Shown here piece by piece: positions 53,499-62,623 of a stretch of 64,000 bases of DNA; the stretch's first letter is position 1; the number at the start of each line of letters is the position of its first letter. The stretch is from Brevundimonas sp. SH203 (GTDB lineage: Bacteria; Pseudomonadota; Alphaproteobacteria; Caulobacterales; Caulobacteraceae): contig NZ_BDMM01000003.1 in assembly GCF_002157625.1 (NCBI RefSeq), positions 372,001 to 436,000 of the forward strand, written 5' to 3'. The translations under genes were made by a program, and so were the position numbers. Below the pieces are notes generated by a model. It was not told where the DNA came from. It did no database searches and saw only the letters and a program-made list of their open reading frames with translations.

Positions 53499-54935
53499 AT
53501 GCGAGACATGCATAAGACCCTGAAGCAAGGCGGGACATTCGTCGTCGAACCCCGCCGCCTGTCCAAGGCCTCGGCCGAACTGCGCGCGCGCGGGTTCGGA
53601 GAGATCACGATTCCGCCCTCGACCGAGACGGCCGAGAAACAGGCGTCGCGCTGCACCGACTGCGGCGTGCCGTTCTGCCAGAACGCCTGCCCGCTTCAGA
53701 ACAACATTCCCGACTGGCTTCGTCTGTCGGCCGAGAACGAGGCGCGCGAGGCCTGGCGCGTGTCGTCCCAGACCTCGACCATGCCCGAAATCTGCGGCCG
53801 CATCTGCCCGCAGGACCGGCTGTGCGAGGGCGGCTGCACCCTGAACCAGTCCGGCTGGGACGCCGTGACCATCGGCTCGGTCGAGGCCTGGCTGGGCGAT
53901 CAGGCGTGGGAGAAGGGCTGGGTCGAACCCATCCGCCCCGCCGCCGAACGCGGCGAGACCGTGGGGATCGTCGGCGCGGGTCCGGCCGGTCTGGCCGCCG
54001 CCGACCGGCTGCGTTCCGAAGGCTATCAGGTCACGGTCTATGACCGGCACGACCGCGCGGGCGGCCTGCTGATCTACGGCATTCCCGGCTTCAAGCTGGA
54101 GAAGCACGTCGTCCAGCGCCGCGTGGATCGTTTAGCCGAGGGCGGCGTCCGCTTCGTGCTGGGCTGCGAGGTCGGCAAGGACGTGACCCTGACCGAATTG
54201 CGCGACCGCCACGACGTCGTGCTTCTGGCCATGGGCGTCTATCAGCCCCGCATCCTGTCGGCGCCCGGTCGCGGGCCGGATTCGACGGTCGAGGCCCTGT
54301 CCTATCTGACCCATCAGAACCGCCGCGACCTGGGCGACGCCGAACAGGACGGCTGGCACGAGGCGCGCGGCAAGCGGGTGGTCGTGATCGGCGGCGGCGA
54401 CACCGCCATGGACTGCGTCCGCACCGCCATCCGTCAGGGCGCGGCCTCCGTCACCTGCCTGTATCGCCGCGACCGCGAGAATATGCCCGGCTCGGCGCGC
54501 GAGGTCGTCAACGCCGAGGAGGAAGGCGTCGTCTTCGAATGGCTGGGCGCGCCCAAGGCCCTGCTGTCGCAAGGCGACACCGTCACCGGCGTCCGCGCTG
54601 CGCGGATGCAGCTGACCGAGGCCGCCCCTGGCCAGCGTCGCGACATCGTGCCCGTCCCCGGCGCCGACTTCGACATTCCCGCCGACATCGTCATCGAGGC
54701 CCTGGGCTTCTCGCCCGAGCCGTTCGCGGCGCATGAACCCGATCTTCGCCTGCGCGACGACGGCACGATCAAGGTCGGCGCCGTCAGCTTCGCCACCAGC
54801 CTGCCCGGCGTCTTCGCCGCCGGCGACGCGGTGCGCGGCGCCTCCCTGGTCGTCTGGGCCGTCCGTGAAGGCCAGGACGCCGCCGCCGAGATCGACCGCT
54901 ACTTCAAGACCCGCACTGAGGAGGTCGCGGCATGA
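53499..54935 (+). CDS. gltD: Glutamate synthase small subunit
   Basis: 478 aa. N-terminal Fe-S binding domain with Cys clusters (ASRCTDCGVPFCQNACPLQNNIPDW, MPEICGRICPQDRLCEGGC), FAD site ETVGIVGAGPAGLAAADRL and NADPH site RVVVIGGGDTAMDCVRTA. Transfers NADPH electrons to GltB. Starts at 53478 or 53508 are also possible. Followed by gltB after 162 bp that hold a repeat. Confidence 0.95.
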   Translation: MRDMHKTLKQGGTFVVEPRRLSKASAELRARGFGEITIPPSTETAEKQASRCTDCGVPFCQNACPLQNNIPDWLRLSAENEAREAWRVSSQTSTMPEICGRICPQDRLCEGGCTLNQSGWDAVTIGSVEAWLGDQAWEKGWVEPIRPAAERGETVGIVGAGPAGLAAADRLRSEGYQVTVYDRHDRAGGLLIYGIPGFKLEKHVVQRRVDRLAEGGVRFVLGCEVGKDVTLTELRDRHDVVLLAMGVYQPRILSAPGRGPDSTVEALSYLTHQNRRDLGDAEQDGWHEARGKRVVVIGGGDTAMDCVRTAIRQGAASVTCLYRRDRENMPGSAREVVNAEEEGVVFEWLGAPKALLSQGDTVTGVRAARMQLTEAAPGQRRDIVPVPGADFDIPADIVIEALGFSPEPFAAHEPDLRLRDDGTIKVGAVSFATSLPGVFAAGDAVRGASLVVWAVREGQDAAAEIDRYFKTRTEEVAA

Positions 54936-54950
54936 CCCTCCTCAAACTTC

Positions 54951-55079
54951 CGCTCATCCCCGCGCAGGCGAGGACCCAGATCTCTGGGCGCTCCGACGGA
55001 GCAGACGGATCAACGATTTTTATCCCTGACGCCGGCGTCTCGCGACAGCACTGGCTCCCCGCCTTCGCGGGGATGAGCG
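54951..55079. repeat. Dispersed palindromic repeat, family B copy 2 (between gltD and gltB)
   Basis: Imperfect inverted ends (54951-54979 / 55051-55079) beginning CGCTCATCCCCGC and ending GCGGGGATGAGCG, about 70 bp apart. Related to 24361-24479 by CATCCC...GGACCCAG. It splits an otherwise tight gltDB pair and may add a transcript-processing or termination point. Confidence 0.75.
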
Positions 55080-55097
55080 GAGGGGTTGGGTAAGCTT

Positions 55098-58000
55098 ATG
55101 ACCTGGTTAGACACCTACAACGAAACCCGCGACCGGCTGGAAGCCGCCAACGCCTATGACCGCGCCTCAGAGCGCGACGCCTGCGGCGTGGGCCTGGTCT
55201 GCTCCATCGACGGCACGCCGCGCCGCGACGTGGTCGACTATGCGATCCGCAGCCTGAAGGCCGTGGCCCACCGGGGGGCGGTCGATCCCGACGGCCTGTC
55301 GGGTGACGGCGCGGGCATCATGGCCGAACTGCCGCAGGCCTTCTTCGCCGAACAGGTGGCCTCCATCGGCCAGAGCCTGCGGCCCGGCCCGATCTGCGTC
55401 GGCCAGATCTTCCTGCCGCGCACCGACCTGGGCGCCCAGGACCGCGCCCGCGCCATCGTCGAGACCGAGGCCCTGCGCGGCGGTTTCTGGATCTATGGCT
55501 GGCGCCAGACGCCCATCGACCTGTCGGTCGTGGGAACCAAGGCCGGCGCGACCCGGCCCGAGATCGAACAGATCATGCTGGCCCCGCCGCTGGACGACGC
55601 GGGCCAACCGCTGGACGGCGAGGCGCTGGAACGCGAACTGTATCTGTGCCGCCGCCGCATCGAGAAGACGGTCAAGACCGAGAACCTGCCCGGCGTCTAT
55701 ATCTGCACCCTGTCCGCCCGCTCCATCGCCTACAAGGGCATGGTGCGCGCCGAACTGCTGGGCGACCTGTATCCCGATCTGGAAGACCCGCGCTTCGTCT
55801 CGGCCTACGCCGTCTTCCACCAGCGGTATTCGACCAACACCTTCCCCGAATGGAAGCTGGCCCAGCCCTTCCGCATGTTGGCCCACAACGGCGAGATCAA
55901 CACGCTGAAGGGCAATCTGAACTGGATGAAGTCGCACGAGATCCGCATGGCGGCCGGCGCCTTCGGCGACCGCGACCGCGAGGTCAAGCCGGTGGTCCAG
56001 CCGGGCGGATCGGACTCTGCCGCGCTCGACAACGTCATGGAGGTGCTGGTCCACGCCGGTCGCCCCGCGCCGATGGCCAAGGCCCTGCTGATCCCCGAAG
56101 CCTGGGCCAAGGACGACGTGGTCATGCCCGCCGAACACCGGGCCTTCTACGCCTATTGCAATGCGGTGATGGAGCCGTGGGACGGCCCGGCCGCCATCTG
56201 CGCCGCCGACGGTCGCTGGATCGTGGCGGGCAAGGACAGGAACGGCCTGCGTCCCCTGCGCGCCGTCGAGACCGTCGACGGCCTCTTAATGGCGGGGTCC
56301 GAGGCCGGTCTGGTGCCGATCCCCGAAAGCCGGGTGAAGCGTCGCCTGCACATCGGCCCCGGCAAGCTGATCGCCGTCGATCTGAAGCACGGCCGCGTCT
56401 ATGACGAGCACGAGGCCATCGACGCCCTGGCCGCCGACCATCCCTATACGGAATGGCTGGACAATATGGTCGATCTGGAGCCGATCATCGGCCCCGGACC
56501 GGAACCGCGCTCGGTCTCGGGCGAGGCCCTGACCCGCCGTCAGATCGCCGCCGGATACAGCCGCGAGGACCTGGACCTGCTGCTGGACGCCCTGGTGCGC
56601 GACGGCAAGGAGGCGGTCGGCTCGATGGGCGACGACGCCCCGCCCGCCGTCCTGTCGGCCCTGCCGCGTCCGCTGAGCCACTATTTCCGCCAGAACTTCA
56701 GCCAGGTGACGAACCCGCCCATCGACCCCTTGCGCGAAGCGGGGGCCATGAGCCTGAAGACCCGGTTCAAGAACCTGGGCAATATCCTGGCCGAAGAAGA
56801 GGCCCAGACCGACGTCTTCGTTCTGGACAGCCCGGTCCTGACCAACGGCATGTACGAGCGGATGGTCGAGACGGTCGGCGCCGGTTCGACTGTGGTGATC
56901 GACTGCAGCTACGACCTGCCGTCCGACGAGGCCCGCTCCGGCGCCGGTCTGCGCGCCGCGCTGGACCGGATCATGGACGAGGCCGAGGCCGCCGCCCGCG
57001 ACCGCGCGGCCCTGATCGTCCTGACCGACCAGCATGGGTCCGCCGATCGTCTGGCCGCGCCGATGATCCTGGCCACGGCCGGGGTTCACGGCCGCCTGAC
57101 CAAGGCCGGTCTGCGCTCCTACTGCTCCATCGTGGTCCGCACGGCCGAGACGCTGGACCCGCACGGGTTCGCAGTCCTGGTCGGGGTGGGCGCCACCACC
57201 GTCAACGCCTGGCTGGCCCAGGACCTGTTCCAGGAGCGTCTGGACCGGGGCCTGTATCCCGGCCTGACGCTGCGCGACGCCTGCCTGAACTATAAGGCCG
57301 GCATCGAGGCGGGCCTGTTGAAGACCCTGGCCCGCAAGGGGATCAGCGTCATCTCCGCCTACCGCGGCGGCTGCGAGTTCGAGGTGCTGGGCCTGTCGCG
57401 GGCCCTGACGGCCGAGTTCTTCCCCGGCGCACCGTCGCGCATCTCCGGCATCGGTCTGGCCGGTCTGGAGCAGGCGGCGATGAAGCGGCACAAGGTGGCC
57501 TGGGGCGAGGCCGCGCCCTCGCCCGCCATCGGCGGCTTCTTCAAGATCCGCAGCGGAGGCGAGGCCCACGCCCACGAGGCCCGGACGATCCACCTGCTGC
57601 AGGACGCCTGCAACCGGGGCGACTATCGCCGCTTCAAGCAGTTTTCCGAGGTCGTCCGCGCCCAGGCCGACCTTTCCCTGCGCGACCTCCTGGACTTCCG
57701 CGAAGGCACACCCATTCCGCTGGATCAGGTCGAGAGCGTGTCGGACATCCGTCGCCGCTTCCTGACCCAGGCCATGTCGCTGGGCGCCCTGGGGCCAGAG
57801 GCGCACGAGACGCTGAACATCGCCATGAACCGCATCGGCGCCCGCTCGGTGTCCGGCGAGGGCGGCGAAGACCCCGAACGCTACCACCCGCGCCCCAACG
57901 GCGACGACGCCAACTCGGCGGTCAAACAGGTGGCGTCCGGCCGGTTCGGCGTCACCGCCGAATATTTGAACCAGTGCCGCGAGATCGAGATCAAGGTGGC

Positions 58001-59609
58001 ACAGGGCGCCAAGCCCGGCGAGGGCGGCCAGCTGCCCGGCTTCAAGGTCACGGAATTCATCGCCCGGATGCGCCACGCCGTGCCCGGCACGACCCTGATT
58101 TCGCCGCCGCCGCACCACGACATCTATTCGATCGAGGACCTGGCCCAGCTCATCTACGATCTGAAGGCCATCAACCCCGACGCGCGGGTGACGGTGAAAC
58201 TGGTGTCCGCGTCGGGCATCGGCGCCATCGCGTCGGGGGTGGCCAAGGCCAACGCCGACGCCATCCTGATCGCCGGCCACAACGGCGGCACCGGCGCCTC
58301 GCCCCAGACCTCGATCAAGCACGCGGGCCTGCCGTGGGAGATCGGCTTGGCCGAGGCCCATCAGGTGCTGACGCTGAACAATCTGCGCGGCTCGGTCACG
58401 CTGAGGACCGACGGCGGGGTCCGCACGGGCCGCGACGTGGTCATCGCCGCCATGCTGGGGGCCGAGGAATACGGGGTCGGCACCGCCGCCCTGATCGCCA
58501 TGGGCTGTCTGATGGTGCGCCAGTGCCATTCCAACACCTGCCCCGTCGGCGTCTGCTCCCAGGACGACCGCCTGCGCGAGAAGTTCACCGGCACCCCGGA
58601 CAAGGTCGTCAATCTGTTCACCTTCATCGCCGAGGAGACGCGCGAGATCCTGGCCTCCATCGGCGCCCGGACGATGGACGAGATCATCGGCCGCACCGAC
58701 CTGCTGCGTCAGGTGCGTCGCGGCGGCTCGCATCTGGACGACCTGGACCTGAACCCCCTGCTGGTTCAGGTGGACGAGGGCGCGGCGGGCAAATGGGCCG
58801 ACAAGACGGCGAGGAAGCCCATCGCCGAAAGCCTGGACGCGCGGGTGCTGAAGGACGCCGTCCGCTTCCTGGATCGCGGCCAGACGCTGGAGCTGTCCTA
58901 TCCGCTGAACAACACCCAGCGCACGGTCGGCGCCGCCCTGTCGTCCGCCATCGTGCGGCGCTTCGGCGCGCAGGGGCCGGCCGGGCGGCTGAAGCTGCAT
59001 CTGGAAGGCATCGCGGGCCAGAGCTTCGGCGCCTTCGCGGCCAAGGGTCTGGAGCTGCATCTGACGGGCGAGGCCAACGACTATGTCGGCAAGGGCCTGT
59101 CGGGCGCCGAGATTTCGGTCCGCACCCCCGAATGGCGCGAGGACCAGCTGATCTGCGGTAACACCACGCTCTACGGCGCGACCTCCGGCCGCCTGTTCGT
59201 GGCGGGCGCGGCGGGCGAGCGGTTCGCGGTCAGGAACTCGGGCGCGGAAGCCGTGGTCGAGGGTCTGGGCGCCCACGGCTGCGAATATATGACCGGCGGC
59301 CGCGTGGTCGTTCTGGGTCCGGTCGGCTGGAACCTGGCGGCGGGCATGAGCGGCGGCGAGCTGTTCGTGCTGGACCAGCCGGGCGCCGCCGAACGCGCGC
59401 TGAACGGCGATCTGGCGGGCATAGCCGATCTGGACGCGGCGGCGGCCGAACGCCTGAAGGGCCTGATCGAGGCCCATCTGGCGGCGACCGCTTCGCCCCT
59501 GGCGCGGCGTCTGCTGAGCGATTGGGACGCCAGCCTGCAACGCTTCGTCCGCATCGCGCCCCTGACCGAGATCGTCGCCCGGTCAGAACGGCTCAAGACC
59601 TCCGCCTGA
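55098..59609 (+). CDS. gltB: Glutamate synthase large subunit
   Basis: 1503 aa. After a 28-residue propeptide the N-terminal nucleophile Cys29 (ERDACGVGLVCSIDG) starts the class II amidotransferase domain; then the central domain, the FMN/synthase domain (KPGEGGQLPGFKV, LISPPPHHDIYSIEDLAQLIYDLK, HNGGTGASPQTS), the 3Fe-4S motif (CLMVRQCHSNTCPVGVC) and the C-terminal beta-helix (TGEANDYVGKGLSGAEI). Makes two glutamates from glutamine and 2-oxoglutarate. ATG 55098; a TTG at 55086 is less likely. Confidence 0.96.
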   Translation: MTWLDTYNETRDRLEAANAYDRASERDACGVGLVCSIDGTPRRDVVDYAIRSLKAVAHRGAVDPDGLSGDGAGIMAELPQAFFAEQVASIGQSLRPGPICVGQIFLPRTDLGAQDRARAIVETEALRGGFWIYGWRQTPIDLSVVGTKAGATRPEIEQIMLAPPLDDAGQPLDGEALERELYLCRRRIEKTVKTENLPGVYICTLSARSIAYKGMVRAELLGDLYPDLEDPRFVSAYAVFHQRYSTNTFPEWKLAQPFRMLAHNGEINTLKGNLNWMKSHEIRMAAGAFGDRDREVKPVVQPGGSDSAALDNVMEVLVHAGRPAPMAKALLIPEAWAKDDVVMPAEHRAFYAYCNAVMEPWDGPAAICAADGRWIVAGKDRNGLRPLRAVETVDGLLMAGSEAGLVPIPESRVKRRLHIGPGKLIAVDLKHGRVYDEHEAIDALAADHPYTEWLDNMVDLEPIIGPGPEPRSVSGEALTRRQIAAGYSREDLDLLLDALVRDGKEAVGSMGDDAPPAVLSALPRPLSHYFRQNFSQVTNPPIDPLREAGAMSLKTRFKNLGNILAEEEAQTDVFVLDSPVLTNGMYERMVETVGAGSTVVIDCSYDLPSDEARSGAGLRAALDRIMDEAEAAARDRAALIVLTDQHGSADRLAAPMILATAGVHGRLTKAGLRSYCSIVVRTAETLDPHGFAVLVGVGATTVNAWLAQDLFQERLDRGLYPGLTLRDACLNYKAGIEAGLLKTLARKGISVISAYRGGCEFEVLGLSRALTAEFFPGAPSRISGIGLAGLEQAAMKRHKVAWGEAAPSPAIGGFFKIRSGGEAHAHEARTIHLLQDACNRGDYRRFKQFSEVVRAQADLSLRDLLDFREGTPIPLDQVESVSDIRRRFLTQAMSLGALGPEAHETLNIAMNRIGARSVSGEGGEDPERYHPRPNGDDANSAVKQVASGRFGVTAEYLNQCREIEIKVAQGAKPGEGGQLPGFKVTEFIARMRHAVPGTTLISPPPHHDIYSIEDLAQLIYDLKAINPDARVTVKLVSASGIGAIASGVAKANADAILIAGHNGGTGASPQTSIKHAGLPWEIGLAEAHQVLTLNNLRGSVTLRTDGGVRTGRDVVIAAMLGAEEYGVGTAALIAMGCLMVRQCHSNTCPVGVCSQDDRLREKFTGTPDKVVNLFTFIAEETREILASIGARTMDEIIGRTDLLRQVRRGGSHLDDLDLNPLLVQVDEGAAGKWADKTARKPIAESLDARVLKDAVRFLDRGQTLELSYPLNNTQRTVGAALSSAIVRRFGAQGPAGRLKLHLEGIAGQSFGAFAAKGLELHLTGEANDYVGKGLSGAEISVRTPEWREDQLICGNTTLYGATSGRLFVAGAAGERFAVRNSGAEAVVEGLGAHGCEYMTGGRVVVLGPVGWNLAAGMSGGELFVLDQPGAAERALNGDLAGIADLDAAAAERLKGLIEAHLAATASPLARRLLSDWDASLQRFVRIAPLTEIVARSERLKTSA

Positions 59610-59643
59610 CCTGGTTTTCCTCTCTCCTGCCCGAGACCGCCGC

Positions 59644-60957
59644 ATGAACCGAACCGCCGCCCTCGCCGCCTCTCTCGCCGCGGGGGCGGCGTTCGCGGCC
59701 TCGCCCGCCCTGGCGGCGCCCGCCCTTCTGCCCCATCAGGCGCCGCTGGTGCTGGACGCGGCGGCGACGGCCTGGATTCTGACCTCCACGGCCCTGGTCC
59801 TCTTGATGACCCTGCCGGGGCTGGCGCTGTTCTACGGCGGCATGGTCAGGAAGAAGAACATCATCAGCGTCATCGCCCAGTCGGCGGCGGCCTTCGCCAT
59901 CGTCTCGGTGCTGTGGTTCCTGATCGGCTACGCCCTGTCGTTCGGTCGGGGACCGGGCGTCCTCGACGGCGTCGTCGGCGGGGTCCAGGCGGCCTTCCTG
60001 AACGGGGTGACGATGCAGACGGCCAACGCCCTCTTGCCCGGCCTGCCCGAACTGCTGTTCGTCAGCTTCCAGATGACCTTCGCCATCATCGCCCCGGCCC
60101 TGGTCGCCGGCGCCTTCGCCGAGCGGATGAAGTTCTCGGCCAGCCTGCTGTTCTTCGGCCTGTGGCACCTGATCGTCTATGCGCCGATCTGTCACCAGGT
60201 CTGGGGCGGCGGCTATCTGGGCCATCTCGGCGTGCTGGATTTCGCGGGCGGCGCGGTGGTCCACGTCAATGCGGGCGTCGCCGGCCTGGTCTGCGCCCTG
60301 GTGCTGGGGCCGCGTCACGGCTTCGGTCGCGACAACATGGCCCCCGCCAACCTGGCCTATAGCGCCATCGGGACCGGCCTTCTGCTGGTCGGCTGGCTGG
60401 GCTTCAACGCCGGATCGGCCGGGGCCGCCGATGCGCTGGCCGCCGTCGCCGCCTTCAATACCATTCTCGCCGCCGGGGCCGCCGCCCTGGGCTGGATGAC
60501 GATCGAATGGTTCGACCGCAAGCGTCCGACCCTGCTGGGCCTGCTGTCCGGCGTCGTCGGCGGTCTGGTCGCCATCACCCCCGCCGCCGGCTTCGTCGAT
60601 CCCAAGGGCGCCTTCTTCATCGGCCTGATCGCCGGCCCGGCCTGCTATGCGGGCGCGGTCTGGCTGAAGCACGCGCTGAAATACGACGACAGTCTGGACG
60701 CCTTCGGCGTGCATGGCGTCGGCGGCATCGTCGGCGCCCTCTTGACCGGCCTGTTCGCCACCACCAGCGTCAACGCCCTGGCCGAGGGCGCCGCCGTCTG
60801 GAAACAGGCCGTGGGCCTGCTGGGCGCCATCGCCTGGAGCGCGGCCGGCACCTTCGTCGTCCTGATGATCTGCAAGTTCACCACGGGCCTGCGCGTCAGC
60901 AAGGATCAGGAGGTCGAGGGGCTGGACTACACCCAGCACGGCGAGGCCATCCACTAG
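59644..60957 (+). CDS. amtB: Ammonium transporter Amt
   Basis: 437 aa with signal peptide (MNRTAALAASLAAGAAFAASPALA) and 11 helices: LALFYGGMVRKKNIISVIAQS, DFAGGAVVHVNAGVAGL (first pore His) and DAFGVHGVGGIVGALLTGLFA (second pore His). Imports ammonium; neighbouring gltB assimilates it through glutamate. No glnK is adjacent. The usual GGTVVH reads GGAVVH. Confidence 0.95.
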   Translation: MNRTAALAASLAAGAAFAASPALAAPALLPHQAPLVLDAAATAWILTSTALVLLMTLPGLALFYGGMVRKKNIISVIAQSAAAFAIVSVLWFLIGYALSFGRGPGVLDGVVGGVQAAFLNGVTMQTANALLPGLPELLFVSFQMTFAIIAPALVAGAFAERMKFSASLLFFGLWHLIVYAPICHQVWGGGYLGHLGVLDFAGGAVVHVNAGVAGLVCALVLGPRHGFGRDNMAPANLAYSAIGTGLLLVGWLGFNAGSAGAADALAAVAAFNTILAAGAAALGWMTIEWFDRKRPTLLGLLSGVVGGLVAITPAAGFVDPKGAFFIGLIAGPACYAGAVWLKHALKYDDSLDAFGVHGVGGIVGALLTGLFATTSVNALAEGAAVWKQAVGLLGAIAWSAAGTFVVLMICKFTTGLRVSKDQEVEGLDYTQHGEAIH

Positions 60958-60982
60958 GGGCGCTCGACATTCAGCCCACCAC

Positions 60983-61111
60983 CGTCATTCCGGGGCGTCC
61001 GCAGGACGAACCCGGAACCCAGGAGGCGGACATCCGGCGTTGGATGCGTTCAACAGCGCGACTGTGGCCCTGGATTCCGGGTTCTTCGCTCCGCTCAGCC
61101 CCGGAATGACG
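60983..61111. repeat. Dispersed palindromic intergenic repeat, family A copy 3
   Basis: 129 bp with the same 13-bp inverted ends (60983-60995 / 61099-61111) and inner GAACCCGGAACCCAGG / CCTGGATTCCGGGTTC. A further small inverted element with a CCTCGGG/CCCGAGG hairpin and the end GGATGACGGG follows at 61155-61183, resembling the one at 17456-17478. Confidence 0.85.
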
Positions 61112-61211
61112 CGCCGGGACGCCTGTTTTCACGACTGTCCATTGAACCTGGGCCGTCAGCCTCGGGTCGAGCCCGAGGATGACGGGATTGGGGACGACGG
61201 GCGCCGAAGAG

Positions 61212-61239
61212 TTGATCCCGCCCCGGCCAGCCCCCATCT
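61212..61239 (+). promoter_or_regulatory. Candidate RpoH (heat-shock sigma) promoter of hsp20
   Basis: TTGATC (61212-61217) and CCCCATCT (61232-61239), 14 bp apart, approximate the CTTGAA-N11-17-CCCCAT pattern of alphaproteobacterial RpoH. Located about 70 nt before the hsp20 start. Weakly supported. Confidence 0.45.
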
Positions 61240-61254
61240 TCATCTGTGACGGAC

Positions 61255-61305
61255 GGTCCTGCCGATTGCGGGGGACCGGCCGCCGGTCGCTTTCTCGCAA
61301 GGACC
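61255..61305 (+). ncRNA. Candidate RNA thermometer in the hsp20 5'UTR
   Basis: GGTCCTGC (61255-61262) can pair with GC-A-AGGACC (61297-61305), which contains the Shine-Dalgarno AAGGA. A second hairpin GACCGG/CCGGTC (61274-61288) lies inside. A Shine-Dalgarno helix with a bulged A is the layout of ROSE-type thermosensors, though the conserved ROSE sequence is not present. Inference from base-pairing. Confidence 0.45.
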
Positions 61306-61309
61306 CCAG

Positions 61310-61744
61310 ATGACGACGACGCGCACCATCCTGTTCGACAGCCCCTTCCTGCTGGGCTTTGACCACACCCGCGCCCTGATCGACCGCGCCGCCAAGGCCG
61401 CGGCCGAAAGCTATCCCCCCTATAACGTCGAACAGATCGGCGATGCGGGCGTGCGGATCAGCCTGGCCGTCGCGGGTTTCTCGCCCGAGGAGCTGGCCAT
61501 CACCCTGGACGGCCGCCAACTGACCATCGCCGGCAAGCGCGACGACGCCGGCAAATCGGGATCGGGGGCCGACCAGACCTTCCTGCACCGGGGCATCGCC
61601 GCGCGCGGCTTCGTCCGCAACTTCGTCCTGGCCGACGGGCTGGAGGTGTCAGGCGCCCGGCTGGAGCATGGTCTGCTGCACGTCGATCTGATCCGGCCCG
61701 AGGCCGAGCGTCAGGTGCGGCGCATTCCCATCACGGCCGGCTGA
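61310..61744 (+). CDS. Small heat-shock protein (Hsp20 family)
   Basis: 144 aa with an alpha-crystallin domain: SYPPYNVEQIGDAGVRISLAVAGFSPEELAITLDGRQLTIAGKR, FLHRGIAARGFVRNFVLADGLEVSGARLEHGLLHVDLIRP and C-terminal IxI-like RRIPIT. ATP-independent holdase chaperone, close to IbpA. Followed by DUF1150, its usual partner. Confidence 0.93.
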   Translation: MTTTRTILFDSPFLLGFDHTRALIDRAAKAAAESYPPYNVEQIGDAGVRISLAVAGFSPEELAITLDGRQLTIAGKRDDAGKSGSGADQTFLHRGIAARGFVRNFVLADGLEVSGARLEHGLLHVDLIRPEAERQVRRIPITAG

Positions 61745-61808
61745 AACCTGCGGCCGTTCCGAACCGCCCGGCGATCCGGGCGTTGTCAAATCGAAGGAGG
61801 CGGTCCTA

Positions 61809-62060
61809 ATGACGCCGATGACCATGACCAAGGAAGATTTCGCCGGCCTGGGCGCCCCCGACCTCGTCTATGTGCGCGAGATCAAGGCGTCCGACCTGCT
61901 GGACGAAGCGGTGCAGATGAAGGACGTGGAGATCGATCCCGGCCAGTCGCTGTACGCCGTCCATAGCGCGGACGGCGAGCGTCTGGCGGTCATGATCGAC
62001 CGCGACACCGCCTTCGCCGCCGCCGTGGCGCACGAGCTGGAGCCCGTCTCGGTCCACTGA
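61809..62060 (+). CDS. DUF1150 family protein
   Basis: 83 aa (MTPMTMTKEDFAGLGAPDLVYVREI..., ...GQSLYAVHSADGERLAVMIDRDTAFAAA). Recognised DUF1150, typically directly downstream of hsp20 in alphaproteobacteria. Strong AAGGAGG 8 nt upstream. Function unknown. Confidence 0.92.
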   Translation: MTPMTMTKEDFAGLGAPDLVYVREIKASDLLDEAVQMKDVEIDPGQSLYAVHSADGERLAVMIDRDTAFAAAVAHELEPVSVH

Positions 62061-62080
62061 CCGGCGACGGGACCGCCCCG

Positions 62081-62545
62081 TCAGGCGGCGGTCGCTGTAT
62101 TCTCTTTCACGAACAGGGCCCGCACCGCATCGGTCGTATGGGCCTGTCTCAACTGCTCGCGCAGTTCGGGCGAACGCATTGCGCGCGACACCGCCGCCAA
62201 GGCCCGCAGATGCTCGGCCCCCGCCTTGGGCGGCGCGAACAGGCCGAAGATCAGGTCGACCGGCCGATCGTCCACCGCATTATAGGCGACCGGCGTATCC
62301 AGCCGCATGAACACCGCCGTCACCCGGTCGATCTCGGACAGACGCGCGTGCGGCACCGCCACGCCAGACCCCAGCCCCGTCGATCCCAGGGCCTCGCGTT
62401 CCATCAATGCGTCGAACACCTTGGCGTCCTCGACGCCCAGCGCATGGCCCGCCGCCTCGGACAGGGCGTGCAGGGCCTGGCGTTTGGACGACGCCCCCCC
62501 GCGCAGCACCACGCCCTTGGGCGCGAGCAGATCACCGATGTCCAT
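62081..62545 (-). CDS. ptsN: Nitrogen PTS protein EIIA-Ntr
   Basis: 154 aa with phosphorylatable His in SGVAVPHARLSEI and the PTS EIIA type-2 fold (DALMEREALGSTGLGSGVAVPHA). Regulates metabolism and potassium transport through phosphorylation state. Downstream of hpf and rpoN, the conserved rpoN cluster. Confidence 0.95.
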   Translation of the reverse strand: MDIGDLLAPKGVVLRGGASSKRQALHALSEAAGHALGVEDAKVFDALMEREALGSTGLGSGVAVPHARLSEIDRVTAVFMRLDTPVAYNAVDDRPVDLIFGLFAPPKAGAEHLRALAAVSRAMRSPELREQLRQAHTTDAVRALFVKENTATAA

Positions 62546-62623
62546 CAGACAACCCTCGATTACGCAAACGAACGGCGCGGGCGCCCGTTTAGAGGCTCCC
62601 GCGCCGAAGTCAAACTCAGCCGT

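Noticed and set aside
50626..53523. 965-codon plus-strand open frame
   Set aside because: Antisense to gcd; low-complexity Arg/His/Gln-rich translation.
56286..59540. 1084-codon minus-strand open frame
   Set aside because: Antisense to gltB, which has full-length family motifs.
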